From an uncultured Caulobacteraceae bacterium (GTDB taxonomy: Bacteria; Pseudomonadota; Alphaproteobacteria; Caulobacterales; Caulobacteraceae), in assembly GCA_946482375.1 (NCBI GenBank), contig CAMLRH010000024.1, forward strand, positions 1-16,219: a DNA stretch of 16,219 bases, given 5' to 3'. Within the stretch, counting starts at the first letter, position 1, and the number at the start of each line of letters is the position of its first letter. The notes beneath the pieces were generated by a model. That model had not been told where the DNA came from. It worked only from the letters and a program-made list of their open reading frames with translations, and made no database searches. This document shows, piece by piece, positions 7,926-14,603 of this stretch. The position numbers and the translations under genes are program-made.

Positions 7926-7939
7926 CTGACCCTTGTCAT
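7926..7939 (-). promoter_or_regulatory. Dnr/NnrR-type box, ubiT-distal
   Basis: CTGACCCTTGTCAT on the plus strand contains the symmetric core TGAC-N4-GTCA, the Dnr/NnrR variant of the Fnr box. Its centre is 22 bp, two helical turns, upstream of the proximal box, so two dimers could bind on one DNA face. No other signal is recognised in the rest of the 7858-8078 gap except the hairpin at 8045-8073 and a short AC repeat near 8026-8034. Confidence 0.52.
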
Positions 7940-8044
7940 TCGGCCGGTGCTGGAGCGTGGCTACGGTTCGGGGTCGGTCGCCGCCATTCCTCCCCCCCGA
8001 CGGGTGGGCGCGCCGTGCGCCACTGACACACACACGGTCGGCGC

Positions 8045-8073
8045 GGGCGCTGGGAGGGGAAGTCCCGGCGCCC
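8045..8073 (-). terminator. Stem-loop after the Crp/Fnr gene, possible terminator
   Basis: Arms 8045-8055 (GGGCGCTGGGA) and 8063-8073 (TCCCGGCGCCC) pair over 11 bp with one T-G position and a 7-nt loop. It starts 5 nt after the stop codon of the regulator gene. No run of T follows on that strand, so it may be a weak or Rho-assisted terminator or just an mRNA-stabilising hairpin. Confidence 0.4.
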
Positions 8074-8078
8074 ATCCT

Positions 8079-8870
8079 TTATCTGCCCATGCCGGCCCGG
8101 CTGCGTTCGTCGCGGCGCGCTGCGGGCCAGCGTTCGCGTTCGGCCTTGCCCGTCATCCCGGCGATGGGCGGCATGTGGTTGTCGATCAGCTCGTTGGGCT
8201 TGGCCAGCCGCTCCAGCAACGCGGGCCGCGTGAGCGTCACCGTGGGGCCGTTCACCTCCACGCCATAGTCTCCCAGGGTGGCGAACGCGCGCGACAGGTT
8301 CTCGGGCGTCATGCCGAGCAGCGAGGCGAGCACGCGCTTCTCATGGGGCAGCGTGATCGTGGGCTCGCCGCCCTGCCGCACCCGCTGGGTGATCAGGTAG
8401 TTGGCCAGCCGCTCCACGCCGCCGCGGAGCTTGTGGTTCTTCAGCGCCCGCACCAGGCCCCGGTAGCAGCCGGACAGCTCCTGCGATACCGCGAAGCAGA
8501 ACGCCGGATCGGTCTTCATTGTCCGGCGGAGCGCCTCACCGGACAACATCAGGATGTCGGACCGTTCGATGGTCCTGGCGCTCATCAGCGCATCGGCATC
8601 CAGCACCACCGCCGCCAGGATGAAGGTGGACACGGGCCGCAGGATGGCGAGCGTCGTCTCCTTGTCGTTCCAGGTGCCTTCCAGCTCCACGAGCCCGTCG
8701 AGCAGGACGTAGAGGAAGTCCACCGGATCGCCTTCCATCAGGAGGGTGGTACCGGCCGGGAACCGCTGCAGGAATGCGCCGGCGGTGACGGACCGGAAGG
8801 CGCCGTCGCTGGCCCTTGAAAACAGGGGCAAGGCTCGGACACGGGCCAGGTTTCCGTCGCTAATTGGCAT
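8079..8870 (-). CDS. Crp/Fnr-family regulator, FtrB-like, without N-terminal Fe-S cysteines
   Basis: A 263-residue Crp/Fnr protein. The cyclic-nucleotide-binding-like sensor domain spans about residues 15-135 (FLQRFPAGTTLLMEGDPVDFLYVLLDG at 33-59, RPVSTFILAAVV at 78-89). The dimer helix follows, and the winged helix-turn-helix is at about 173-215. The recognition helix reads GMTPENLSRAF; E190, S193 and R194 match the E-xx-SR set by which Fnr reads TTGA half-sites. There is no cysteine cluster near the N-terminus; the only cysteines are C125 and C135, so it is not an oxygen sensor of the Fnr [4Fe-4S] type. Overall it resembles proteins annotated FtrB, from memory. A 35-residue charged tail follows the domain. 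AAGGAGAG precedes the ATG at 8870. It likely controls itself and the neighbours through the boxes nearby. Confidence 0.86.
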   Translation of the reverse strand: MPISDGNLARVRALPLFSRASDGAFRSVTAGAFLQRFPAGTTLLMEGDPVDFLYVLLDGLVELEGTWNDKETTLAILRPVSTFILAAVVLDADALMSARTIERSDILMLSGEALRRTMKTDPAFCFAVSQELSGCYRGLVRALKNHKLRGGVERLANYLITQRVRQGGEPTITLPHEKRVLASLLGMTPENLSRAFATLGDYGVEVNGPTVTLTRPALLERLAKPNELIDNHMPPIAGMTGKAERERWPAARRDERSRAGMGR

Positions 8871-8918
8871 TGGCTTGCTCTCCTTGGCTCCTCGTAGCTG
8901 GGGGAGCGCGTGCGCGCC

Positions 8919-8932
8919 TTGATCTGGATCAG
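8919..8932 (-). promoter_or_regulatory. Fnr box upstream of the Crp/Fnr gene
   Basis: TTGATCTGGATCAG matches the Fnr consensus TTGAT-N4-ATCAA at 9 of 10 positions. For the regulator gene it is centred 41.5 bp ahead of a possible start near 8884, with TACGAG (8896-8891) in the -10 position. The match is strong; the direction of control is inferred. It suggests autoregulation or control by another Fnr-type protein. Confidence 0.72.
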
Positions 8933-8948
8933 ATCGCCGGGTGAGCGA

Positions 8949-8962
8949 TTGACCTTCGTCAA
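8949..8962 (+). promoter_or_regulatory. Dnr/Fnr box upstream of acyl-CoA dehydrogenase gene
   Basis: TTGACCTTCGTCAA is a perfect 5-4-5 palindrome of the TTGAC-N4-GTCAA type used by Fnr/Dnr/NnrR proteins. Its centre is 30 bp from the other box. TATGGC at 8984-8989 is within 1 bp of the -10 place for a class II promoter reading toward the gene that starts at 9052. Nothing else is recognised in the 8871-9051 gap. Confidence 0.72.
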
Positions 8963-9051
8963 GCGGAGGGACGGGCAGGGTCATATGGCGGGGGCGCGGG
9001 CGACGCCACACTGTCGATCACCTGAAGCCCCCTGTCGGAAAGGATCCGCCG

Positions 9052-10377
9052 ATGAACTTCCAACTATCCGAACGTCAGTTGCTGTGGCGAGACAGGGTGC
9101 GGGCGTTCATGGCCGAGCGGATAGAGCCGGCCGTCGCCACATACGCGGCGCAGACCCGGCGCGAGGGCGCCGAGCGGTGGAAGGTCATTCCGGTGGTCGA
9201 GGAGCTGAAGTCCCGCGCCTTTGTCGAGGGGCTGTGGAACCTCTTCCTGCCGCCCTCGGAACACGACGACGACGCCTACCGCGGAGCCGGACTGAGCAAC
9301 CTCGAATATGCGCTTTGCGCCGAAGAGATGGGCCGCATCTGCTTCGCCTCGGAGGTGTTCAACTGCTCGGCGCCGGACACCGGTAACATGGAGGTTCTTC
9401 ACCGCTATGGCACTGCCGACCAGAAAGCCCTTTGGCTGCGGCCGCTGATGGTCGGCGAGATCCGATCGGCCTTTCTGATGTCCGAGCCCGATGCCGCCTC
9501 ATCGGACGCCACCAACATCCAGACGTCGATCCGGCGTGACGGCGACCACTACGTCATCAATGGCCGCAAGTGGTGGTCGTCTGGCGTCGGCGATCCGCGC
9601 TGCAAGGTCGCCATCGTCATGGGTAAGACCAACCCGGACGCGCCCCGCCATAAGCAGCAGTCGCAGATTCTGGTGCCGCTCGACACGCCCGGCGTCGAAG
9701 TCGTGCGGATGCTGCCGGTGTTCGGCTATGACGACGCGCCGCACGGGCACGCCGAGGTCGTGCTGCGGAATGTGCGCGTTCCGGCCGGGAACCTGATCCT
9801 GGGCGAGGGGCGCGGCTTCGAGATCGCGCAGGGCCGCCTTGGGCCGGGCCGCATCCACCACTGCATGAGGACGATTGGCGCGGCCGAGGCGGCGCTGGAG
9901 CACATGGTTGACCGGCTCTTCTCCCGCGTCGCCTTCGGCAAGCGCCTGGCCGACCAGTCGGTGTGGGAGCAGCGAATCGGCGAGGCGCGTATCGACATCG
10001 AAATGGCCCGTCTCCTCTGCCTGAGGGCCGCCGACATGATGGACTGCGGCGGGGCGCGCAGCGCGCAGCTCGAGATCGCGATGATCAAGGTCGCCGCGCC
10101 GCGCATGGCGCTGAAGGTGATCGACGACGCCATCCAGGCCCATGGCGGGGCGGGGGTGTCGGATGACTTCGGGCTGGCGCGCGCGTACGCCGGCATCCGC
10201 GCCCTGCGCATCGCTGACGGTCCCGACGAGGTGCATCTGCGCTCCATCGCGCGGCTGGAGCTTGCCAGCCGCGGTGAGCGGGTGCGCGCCTGGCGCGAGA
10301 CCGCGCCGAAGACGGCCGCCTCATTCGAGTTGGCGCCGATGATGGTGGCCGCGCCGGCGCACAGTCAGCTCGTTTGA
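9052..10377 (+). CDS. Acyl-CoA dehydrogenase, ACAD10/11-like family
   Basis: A 441-residue flavoenzyme expected to introduce the alpha-beta double bond into an acyl-CoA and pass electrons to ETF. The helical N-terminal domain covers about 5-135; the middle domain carries the FAD signature [15 protein letters not shown] (141-155) and [10 protein letters not shown] (169-178). The C-terminal helical domain has [16 protein letters not shown] (294-309) and [36 protein letters not shown] (360-395). D389 stands where medium-chain enzymes have the catalytic Glu, as in ACAD10/11 relatives. Acyl chain specificity is unknown. GGAAAGGA precedes the ATG by about 7 nt. It is divergent from the Crp/Fnr gene, and two Fnr-type boxes between them suggest low-oxygen expression. 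Its 3' end overlaps convergent mobA by 13 bp. Confidence 0.93.
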   Translation: MNFQLSERQLLWRDRVRAFMAERIEPAVATYAAQTRREGAERWKVIPVVEELKSRAFVEGLWNLFLPPSEHDDDAYRGAGLSNLEYALCAEEMGRICFASEVFNCSAPDTGNMEVLHRYGTADQKALWLRPLMVGEIRSAFLMSEPDAASSDATNIQTSIRRDGDHYVINGRKWWSSGVGDPRCKVAIVMGKTNPDAPRHKQQSQILVPLDTPGVEVVRMLPVFGYDDAPHGHAEVVLRNVRVPAGNLILGEGRGFEIAQGRLGPGRIHHCMRTIGAAEAALEHMVDRLFSRVAFGKRLADQSVWEQRIGEARIDIEMARLLCLRAADMMDCGGARSAQLEIAMIKVAAPRMALKVIDDAIQAHGGAGVSDDFGLARAYAGIRALRIADGPDEVHLRSIARLELASRGERVRAWRETAPKTAASFELAPMMVAAPAHSQLV

Positions 10378-10961
10378 AGGGCGGCCAGCTCCTCGGGCGT
10401 GTTGGCGTTGAAGAAGGGGTCGCCGCCTTCGGCGTCCCATTCGACGACCGTGTGGCCCAGCTCCGTGGCAAAGCCTTTCAGCGACGCGCGCCCCGCCGCC
10501 GCATAGGCGGCCAACCCGGCCGCGGCGTCGGCCGGCCACAGGGCGCAGACCGGATGCAGCCGTCCCGCCGAGGCGGACACGGCCACGCGGGCGTCCGGCT
10601 CCCGGTCCAGGGCCCCCTCCAGCCGCTCGAAGAGGTTCGGCGGCAGGCGCGGCATGTCGCAGGCGATGGTCAACACCCGCCGCGCCCCCCGCGCCCGCGC
10701 ATGGGCGATGGCGGACGCCAGGCCCGCCAGCGGCCCGGGGATGGCGGGATCGTCGAAGAGCACCACGGCGTCGCCGGTGTCCTTCACCTGTCCGTCATGG
10801 CGAACGGCGACGGCGGCGGCCCCGGCATACCCTCGGGCGAGGTCGAGGGCGCGGCGGCCTAGCGTGATCGGTCCCAGGCGCCGCAAGGCCTTGCCGCCGC
10901 CCATCCGCCGCCCCTCGCCGCCGGCTAGCACCACGCAGACGCGGAGGCTGCCCGTGATCAC
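10365..10961 (-). CDS. mobA: Molybdenum cofactor guanylyltransferase MobA
   Basis: MobA joins GMP to molybdopterin to make the guanine dinucleotide cofactor that NarG-type enzymes need. The 198-residue protein (E. coli 194) carries the nucleotide-binding loop [20 protein letters not shown] (11-30); the usual DK of this motif is reduced to K24. [10 protein letters not shown] (76-85), ACDMPRLP (100-107), HPVCALWP (136-143) and [10 protein letters not shown] (183-192) follow. The GTG at 10961 overlaps the TGA of the hemerythrin gene (GTGA), so it is coupled to it. Upstream readings in this frame are shadows of hemerythrin. It is the last visible gene of the long nar transcript, and its stop lies inside the 3' end of the convergent acyl-CoA dehydrogenase gene. 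Confidence 0.91.
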   Translation of the reverse strand: MITGSLRVCVVLAGGEGRRMGGGKALRRLGPITLGRRALDLARGYAGAAAVAVRHDGQVKDTGDAVVLFDDPAIPGPLAGLASAIAHARARGARRVLTIACDMPRLPPNLFERLEGALDREPDARVAVSASAGRLHPVCALWPADAAAGLAAYAAAGRASLKGFATELGHTVVEWDAEGGDPFFNANTPEELAALQTS

Positions 10962-11509
10962 GCCGACACTTCCAGAACGACGCCGCGCCGCGCCGCCAGC
11001 CGCCGCCCCAGCGCGAGAAGGTCTTCCGCCGACAGGCGCAACCTCGCGATCGGCAGCACGACCGCGTTCTCCAGCGCCAGGTGGCGCAGCGCCTGGGCCG
11101 CGAAATTCTGCATGACCTTGCGCGCGCGCGGCTCGAGGCCCGGCGCTTTGCGCTCCAGCAGGCACGCCTCCAGGTGACCGCGGAGGGTCTGGGCCTGGGT
11201 CATGTCGGAGCGGTGCTCGGTCGATAGAAGGTCCAGCACCTGCTCCACCTCGTCCTCCGGCAGCGCCCGGCGCCGCAGCAGCGGGAACAGGTCCTCCTCC
11301 TCGTCGATCACATGCAGGGCGAGGTCGTGCCGCAGGAAGTCCAGCAGCCGGGTCACGCGATCGCCGTCGAAGGCGGTGACCGTCGCCAACTCGCCCACCA
11401 GCCGGTAGAACTGCCGCTGCCGATAGTGCTCGGCGAAGAACCAGTCCAGCGGATCCTTCATCAGGTCCTGGGGGATGTTCTCGATCTCGAGAAGTGTCGC
11501 GTAGCTCAT
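10958..11509 (-). CDS. Hemerythrin-domain protein in the nar operon
   Basis: A 183-residue, all-helical protein with the di-iron ligand pattern of hemerythrins: H28 (FFAEH), H61, H66 and E70 (RHDLALHVIDEEEDLFP), H99 (LSTEH), and H143 with E147 (LRHLALENAVVLP). Such proteins bind O2 or NO or handle iron; some protect or repair Fe-S enzymes under nitrosative stress (YtfE type). There is no N-terminal ScdA cysteine domain, so it is not a full YtfE. The ATG at 11509 has AGAGG 8 nt upstream and lies 19 nt after the porin stop. Position between nitrate reductase genes and mobA suggests a role with NO or oxygen exposure of the reductase, which is inference. Confidence 0.88.
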   Translation of the reverse strand: MSYATLLEIENIPQDLMKDPLDWFFAEHYRQRQFYRLVGELATVTAFDGDRVTRLLDFLRHDLALHVIDEEEDLFPLLRRRALPEDEVEQVLDLLSTEHRSDMTQAQTLRGHLEACLLERKAPGLEPRARKVMQNFAAQALRHLALENAVVLPIARLRLSAEDLLALGRRLAARRGVVLEVSA

Positions 11510-11528
11510 CGCCGGGCCTCTCTAGGGA

Positions 11529-12713
11529 TCAGTGTTTCAGCTCGAGCGTCAACCAGACCTTGGTCCGGTTGGCGAACGCGGGGTGGCCGCCGTCGAAGAA
11601 GGCCGCCTTGGCCTCCGCCATCAGGTGTTTGTTGATCGGGGCCGCGAGCAGCAGGTTGAGCTCGCGTCCGTAGCCGGTCGAGCCGTCGGCGTCGGCGAAG
11701 TCGTGCGCCGTGGCCTGCAGGCGCAGCGGGACTGCGGCATCGACGCTCAGGCCCGCCCGCAAGTTGATGTCGCGCACGCCCGCCGCCGGCGTGGTGAGGA
11801 AGACGTCGGCCCAACCCTGGAAAGCGTGCAGGGTGGCCAGCGGCGTGGCGAATCCGCGCGCCCCGTCGCCGCCCAGCCTCTCGACACCCACGCTCGCCCA
11901 GCGCGTGCCGCTCTTCAGGCCGCCGGCCAGCGCCAGGTAGTCGAGGTCGAAGCTTGTGGGGCTGTTGCGGTGGTCGGTCTGGCGGGCGTATTCGGCCTCG
12001 TAGGTCGCCGACAGCTCGCCGCCGACGGCCCGCGAGCCGGCCAGCCGCGCGCCATAGGTGGCGTTGGACTGGGCCGGCGCGTTCTCGAAGGCCATGAGAA
12101 ACGCGTAGGCGCTTACCTGGCCGGCTGGTCTCTTCCAGTCGAGTTGGCCGAGGTGGGTGTCGCTGTCCCATTCCCCCTGCGGGTTGTCGTCGCCGAACAC
12201 GCGGTGGATGCGGTCGAGGTAGGCATAGGTGAGGGTGACGTCCTTCCTCGGCCGCAGGTCGACGCGGAAGGCGTCGAAGGTTTGCTCGTTCTGACGAAAG
12301 CCGACGTTGCCCACGAAGCGCGCCGCGCCCAGCACCAGCCGCTGGCGTCCCAGCACGGCCCATCCGCGCGAGCCCGACCAGGAGACTTGCGCGCGGTTGA
12401 GCTCGGTTGTCTCCGGATCGGCCACCACGGCGTAGGCTGTCCGGCCGTTGGTCGTGCTGTTGTAGTCGTCGACCAGGGCCGTGACGTTCTCGGCCTCGGC
12501 CAGCGCCCTGAAGCCTCGCCAGACCGGCGTTTCGTAGCCCAGCCGGGTGCGCAAGGTCAGCGCCTGGGCGTCCTGCAAGCCGTCCTGGCTGACCGTCTCG
12601 TAGCGCAGGCGGGCATCGAGGATAAGGTCCCCGCCGGATTCCGCGGCATGGACGGGGGTGGCCGCCGCGAGAGCCGCGAGCATCGCCAGGGCCGCGAGGC
12701 GGGGGCGGGCCAT
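11529..12713 (-). CDS. Outer-membrane beta-barrel protein, alginate-export (AlgE-like) family
   Basis: A 394-residue protein with a clear signal peptide (ARPRLAALAMLAALAAATP, cleavage after VHA near residue 23). The mature part alternates polar and hydrophobic residues in short strands with aromatic girdles, e.g. RLRYETVSQDGLQDAQALTL near the start, DVTLTYAYLDRIHRVFG, and KVWLTLELKH at the end, as in alginate-export family barrels. Despite the name, many relatives have unknown cargo. The ATG at 12713 lies 4 nt after the ppiC stop; GTG at 12716 is an alternative that adds one residue. No alginate genes are in view. Its place in the nar operon suggests a channel for nitrate, nitrite or another anion, but this is untested. 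Confidence 0.75.
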   Translation of the reverse strand: MARPRLAALAMLAALAAATPVHAAESGGDLILDARLRYETVSQDGLQDAQALTLRTRLGYETPVWRGFRALAEAENVTALVDDYNSTTNGRTAYAVVADPETTELNRAQVSWSGSRGWAVLGRQRLVLGAARFVGNVGFRQNEQTFDAFRVDLRPRKDVTLTYAYLDRIHRVFGDDNPQGEWDSDTHLGQLDWKRPAGQVSAYAFLMAFENAPAQSNATYGARLAGSRAVGGELSATYEAEYARQTDHRNSPTSFDLDYLALAGGLKSGTRWASVGVERLGGDGARGFATPLATLHAFQGWADVFLTTPAAGVRDINLRAGLSVDAAVPLRLQATAHDFADADGSTGYGRELNLLLAAPINKHLMAEAKAAFFDGGHPAFANRTKVWLTLELKH

Positions 12714-12717
12714 CACC

Positions 12718-13821
12718 TCAGACCCTGCGGATGACAGTGAAGGTGCGTTTGGGCGGCTCGACCTTGGAGCGCAGCAGCGCGGCCAGGCAGGCCAGCGCAG
12801 GATCCTCGGCGCCCTGCGCGGCGGAGATCAGCTGCGTCCAGGCGTCGTCGTCGGCGCCGGAGACGAACTCGGCGACCGACGCTTGCACGAACTCCGTCGC
12901 GCCGAGGCCGGCCGCGGACGCCGCCACGGCAATCCGCTCGCCCAGCGCCGGATCCGTGGCGGCCAGCCAGGGTTCCAGACGGTCAGCGACGCGCCCTCCG
13001 GCGAGCACCTCGCCCAGCGTCAGCGACCCTCGCGCCACCGCGCCGTTCTCCCGCAGCGTCAGGGCGATGCCTCGGCTGCGCGCGTCTTCCGCCAGTTCGG
13101 CCACATAGCGGGCCGCCGCGGCGGTCCAGGCGCGGCTTTCCAGGTGCAACCTGATGCGGTCCTCGACGTACTCGAACGGCAGCTCGCGCCCTTCGATCCG
13201 CCGATCCAGGCGAAGCACGTGCCAGCCGAACCGCGATCGAACCGGCTCGGGGGCGACCTGGCCCGGAGTCAGCGCGTCCAGCGCGCGTTCAACCTCACTC
13301 ACCACGTCGCCGGGGCGGAGCTGCCCGAGCGAGCCGCCCACCGCTCCCGAGGGGCAAGCCGACAGGTCGGAGGCGAGCTCGGCGAAGCTGCAGTGGCCGT
13401 TCAGCGCGGCGATGGCCCGTTCGGCGGCCGCGCGAGCGGCGGCGTCGGCGTCCGGCCTGTCGCCCTTGACCTCGATGAGGATGTGCGAGGCCTCGTAGAG
13501 CTGCGGCGAGCAGAAGCGGGCGCGCTGGGCGTCATAGACGCGTCGGCACTCTTCGGCGCCCGGCGAGGCGACGTCCACCTCGGCTTCCAGGACGGCGCGG
13601 ACGAGCGCCTCCTCGGCGGTTTCCTCACGACCCTCCTCGTCGACCTCGGTCTGGGGCGCCAGACCCAGCTCGCGCCCCCGGTGCAGCAGCAGCGCCTTGA
13701 TGGCCAAGGCGTGGCCGGCGGCGGCGCGGGACTCGGCGGCCGAGGCGCTTGGATGGTTCTGGACTTCCTGGGCCAGCAGGGTTTCGGGGATTTCGACCCC
13801 GTCGACGACGACGGCGCGCAT
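12718..13821 (-). CDS. PpiC/NifM-like peptidyl-prolyl isomerase with extra C-terminal domain
   Basis: A 367-residue protein without signal peptide, so cytoplasmic. An N-terminal helical chaperone-like region (1-105) is followed by a parvulin domain (about 109-207): EASHILIEVKGD, FAELASDLSACPSGAVGGSLGQLRPGDVV, and VRSRFGWHVLRLDRR. After a helical link, residues about 258-367 form a further domain I do not recognise, with EFVQASVAEFVSGADDDAW and ALACLAALL. A PpiC/NifM-like gene also follows narI in Pseudomonas aeruginosa, as I recall, which supports a role in folding the nitrate reductase. It starts 2 nt after the narI stop and ends 4 nt before the porin ATG. Confidence 0.88.
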   Translation of the reverse strand: MRAVVVDGVEIPETLLAQEVQNHPSASAAESRAAAGHALAIKALLLHRGRELGLAPQTEVDEEGREETAEEALVRAVLEAEVDVASPGAEECRRVYDAQRARFCSPQLYEASHILIEVKGDRPDADAAARAAAERAIAALNGHCSFAELASDLSACPSGAVGGSLGQLRPGDVVSEVERALDALTPGQVAPEPVRSRFGWHVLRLDRRIEGRELPFEYVEDRIRLHLESRAWTAAAARYVAELAEDARSRGIALTLRENGAVARGSLTLGEVLAGGRVADRLEPWLAATDPALGERIAVAASAAGLGATEFVQASVAEFVSGADDDAWTQLISAAQGAEDPALACLAALLRSKVEPPKRTFTVIRRV

Positions 13822-13823
13822 GA

Positions 13824-14603
13824 CTACTCCGCTGCCTTGAGGGTTTCAGGGAGCGGGCGCACGGCTCCTGCCGGATAGATCGGGGCCAGGGCTTCCGGAC
13901 GGCGCGGCAGCGTCCGGCGCGTGCGCACCAGCTGCCAGCCGCGACGGTTCAGGTACCAGACCGGCGCCGAGAGCATGTGCACCAGCCGGGTGAAGGGGAA
14001 GACCAGCAGGATGGTCATGCCGAGCACCAGGTGCGCCTTGAACACCCAGGAGACGTCGGCGACGTGCCAGGCGACGCCGGGTTGGAAGGTGAAGACGCCC
14101 TGGGCCCAGCTCATGAACTTGACCATCTCGCCGCCGTCGAGGTGGCCGAGCGACAGCGGGATGGTGCCGAGGCCCAGGCATAGCTGCACGAGCAGCAGGA
14201 TCAGGATCGCGGTGTCGCCGAAACTGGAGGTGGCGCGGATGCGCGGGTCGAACAGCCGCCGGTGCAGCAGCAACAGCCCGCCGGCCAGCATCAGCAGCCC
14301 GGCCGAACCGCCGGCGACGATGGCCAGCATCTGCTTGGCCGAGTGGCTGACGCCGAGGGTGTCGAAAACGACGATGGGCGTCAGCAGCCCGACCAGGTGG
14401 CCGCCGAAGATGACCAGGATGCCGAGGTGGAACATCACCGAGCCGGCCACCAGCTGCTTGCGGCGCAGGAGCTGCGAGGAGCCGGAGCGCCAGGTGTAGG
14501 GCTCGCGGTCGAAGCGGATCACCGAGCCGATGACCAGCACGGCCAGCGCGATGTACGGGTAGGTGCCGAACAGGAACGAGTCGAGGGTCACAGAAGCCTC
14601 CAT
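13824..14603 (-). CDS. narI: Respiratory nitrate reductase gamma subunit NarI
   Basis: NarI is the membrane cytochrome b that oxidises quinol and passes electrons to NarH. The 259-residue protein (E. coli 225) has five hydrophobic segments. Two haem-ligand pairs are seen: H59 and H69 (VMFHLGILVIFGGH), matching E. coli H56/H66, and H191 and H209, with the same 18-residue spacing as E. coli H187/H205. LSAPVWYLNRRGWQLVRTRR is the usual cytoplasmic end, and a further 30 residues, rich in Pro and Ala, extend it. The ATG overlaps the narJ stop (ATGA). ppiC starts 2 nt after the TAG. With ubiTUV next door, ubiquinol made without oxygen is its likely electron donor. Confidence 0.96.
   Translation of the reverse strand: MEASVTLDSFLFGTYPYIALAVLVIGSVIRFDREPYTWRSGSSQLLRRKQLVAGSVMFHLGILVIFGGHLVGLLTPIVVFDTLGVSHSAKQMLAIVAGGSAGLLMLAGGLLLLHRRLFDPRIRATSSFGDTAILILLLVQLCLGLGTIPLSLGHLDGGEMVKFMSWAQGVFTFQPGVAWHVADVSWVFKAHLVLGMTILLVFPFTRLVHMLSAPVWYLNRRGWQLVRTRRTLPRRPEALAPIYPAGAVRPLPETLKAAE

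Noticed and set aside
8024..8035. Short AC-dinucleotide repeat in the ubiT-regulator gap.
   Set aside because: Only about five units; too short to call a functional repeat.
8871..9011. Longer start for the Crp/Fnr gene at 9011.
   Set aside because: It would run through both Fnr-type boxes, and the extra 47 residues do not resemble the family; the ATG at 8870 has AAGGAGAG upstream.
11532..12734. A 400-codon plus-strand frame opposite the porin gene.
   Set aside because: It is the reverse of a high-GC gene with a clear signal peptide and barrel pattern; the antisense product has no recognisable domain.
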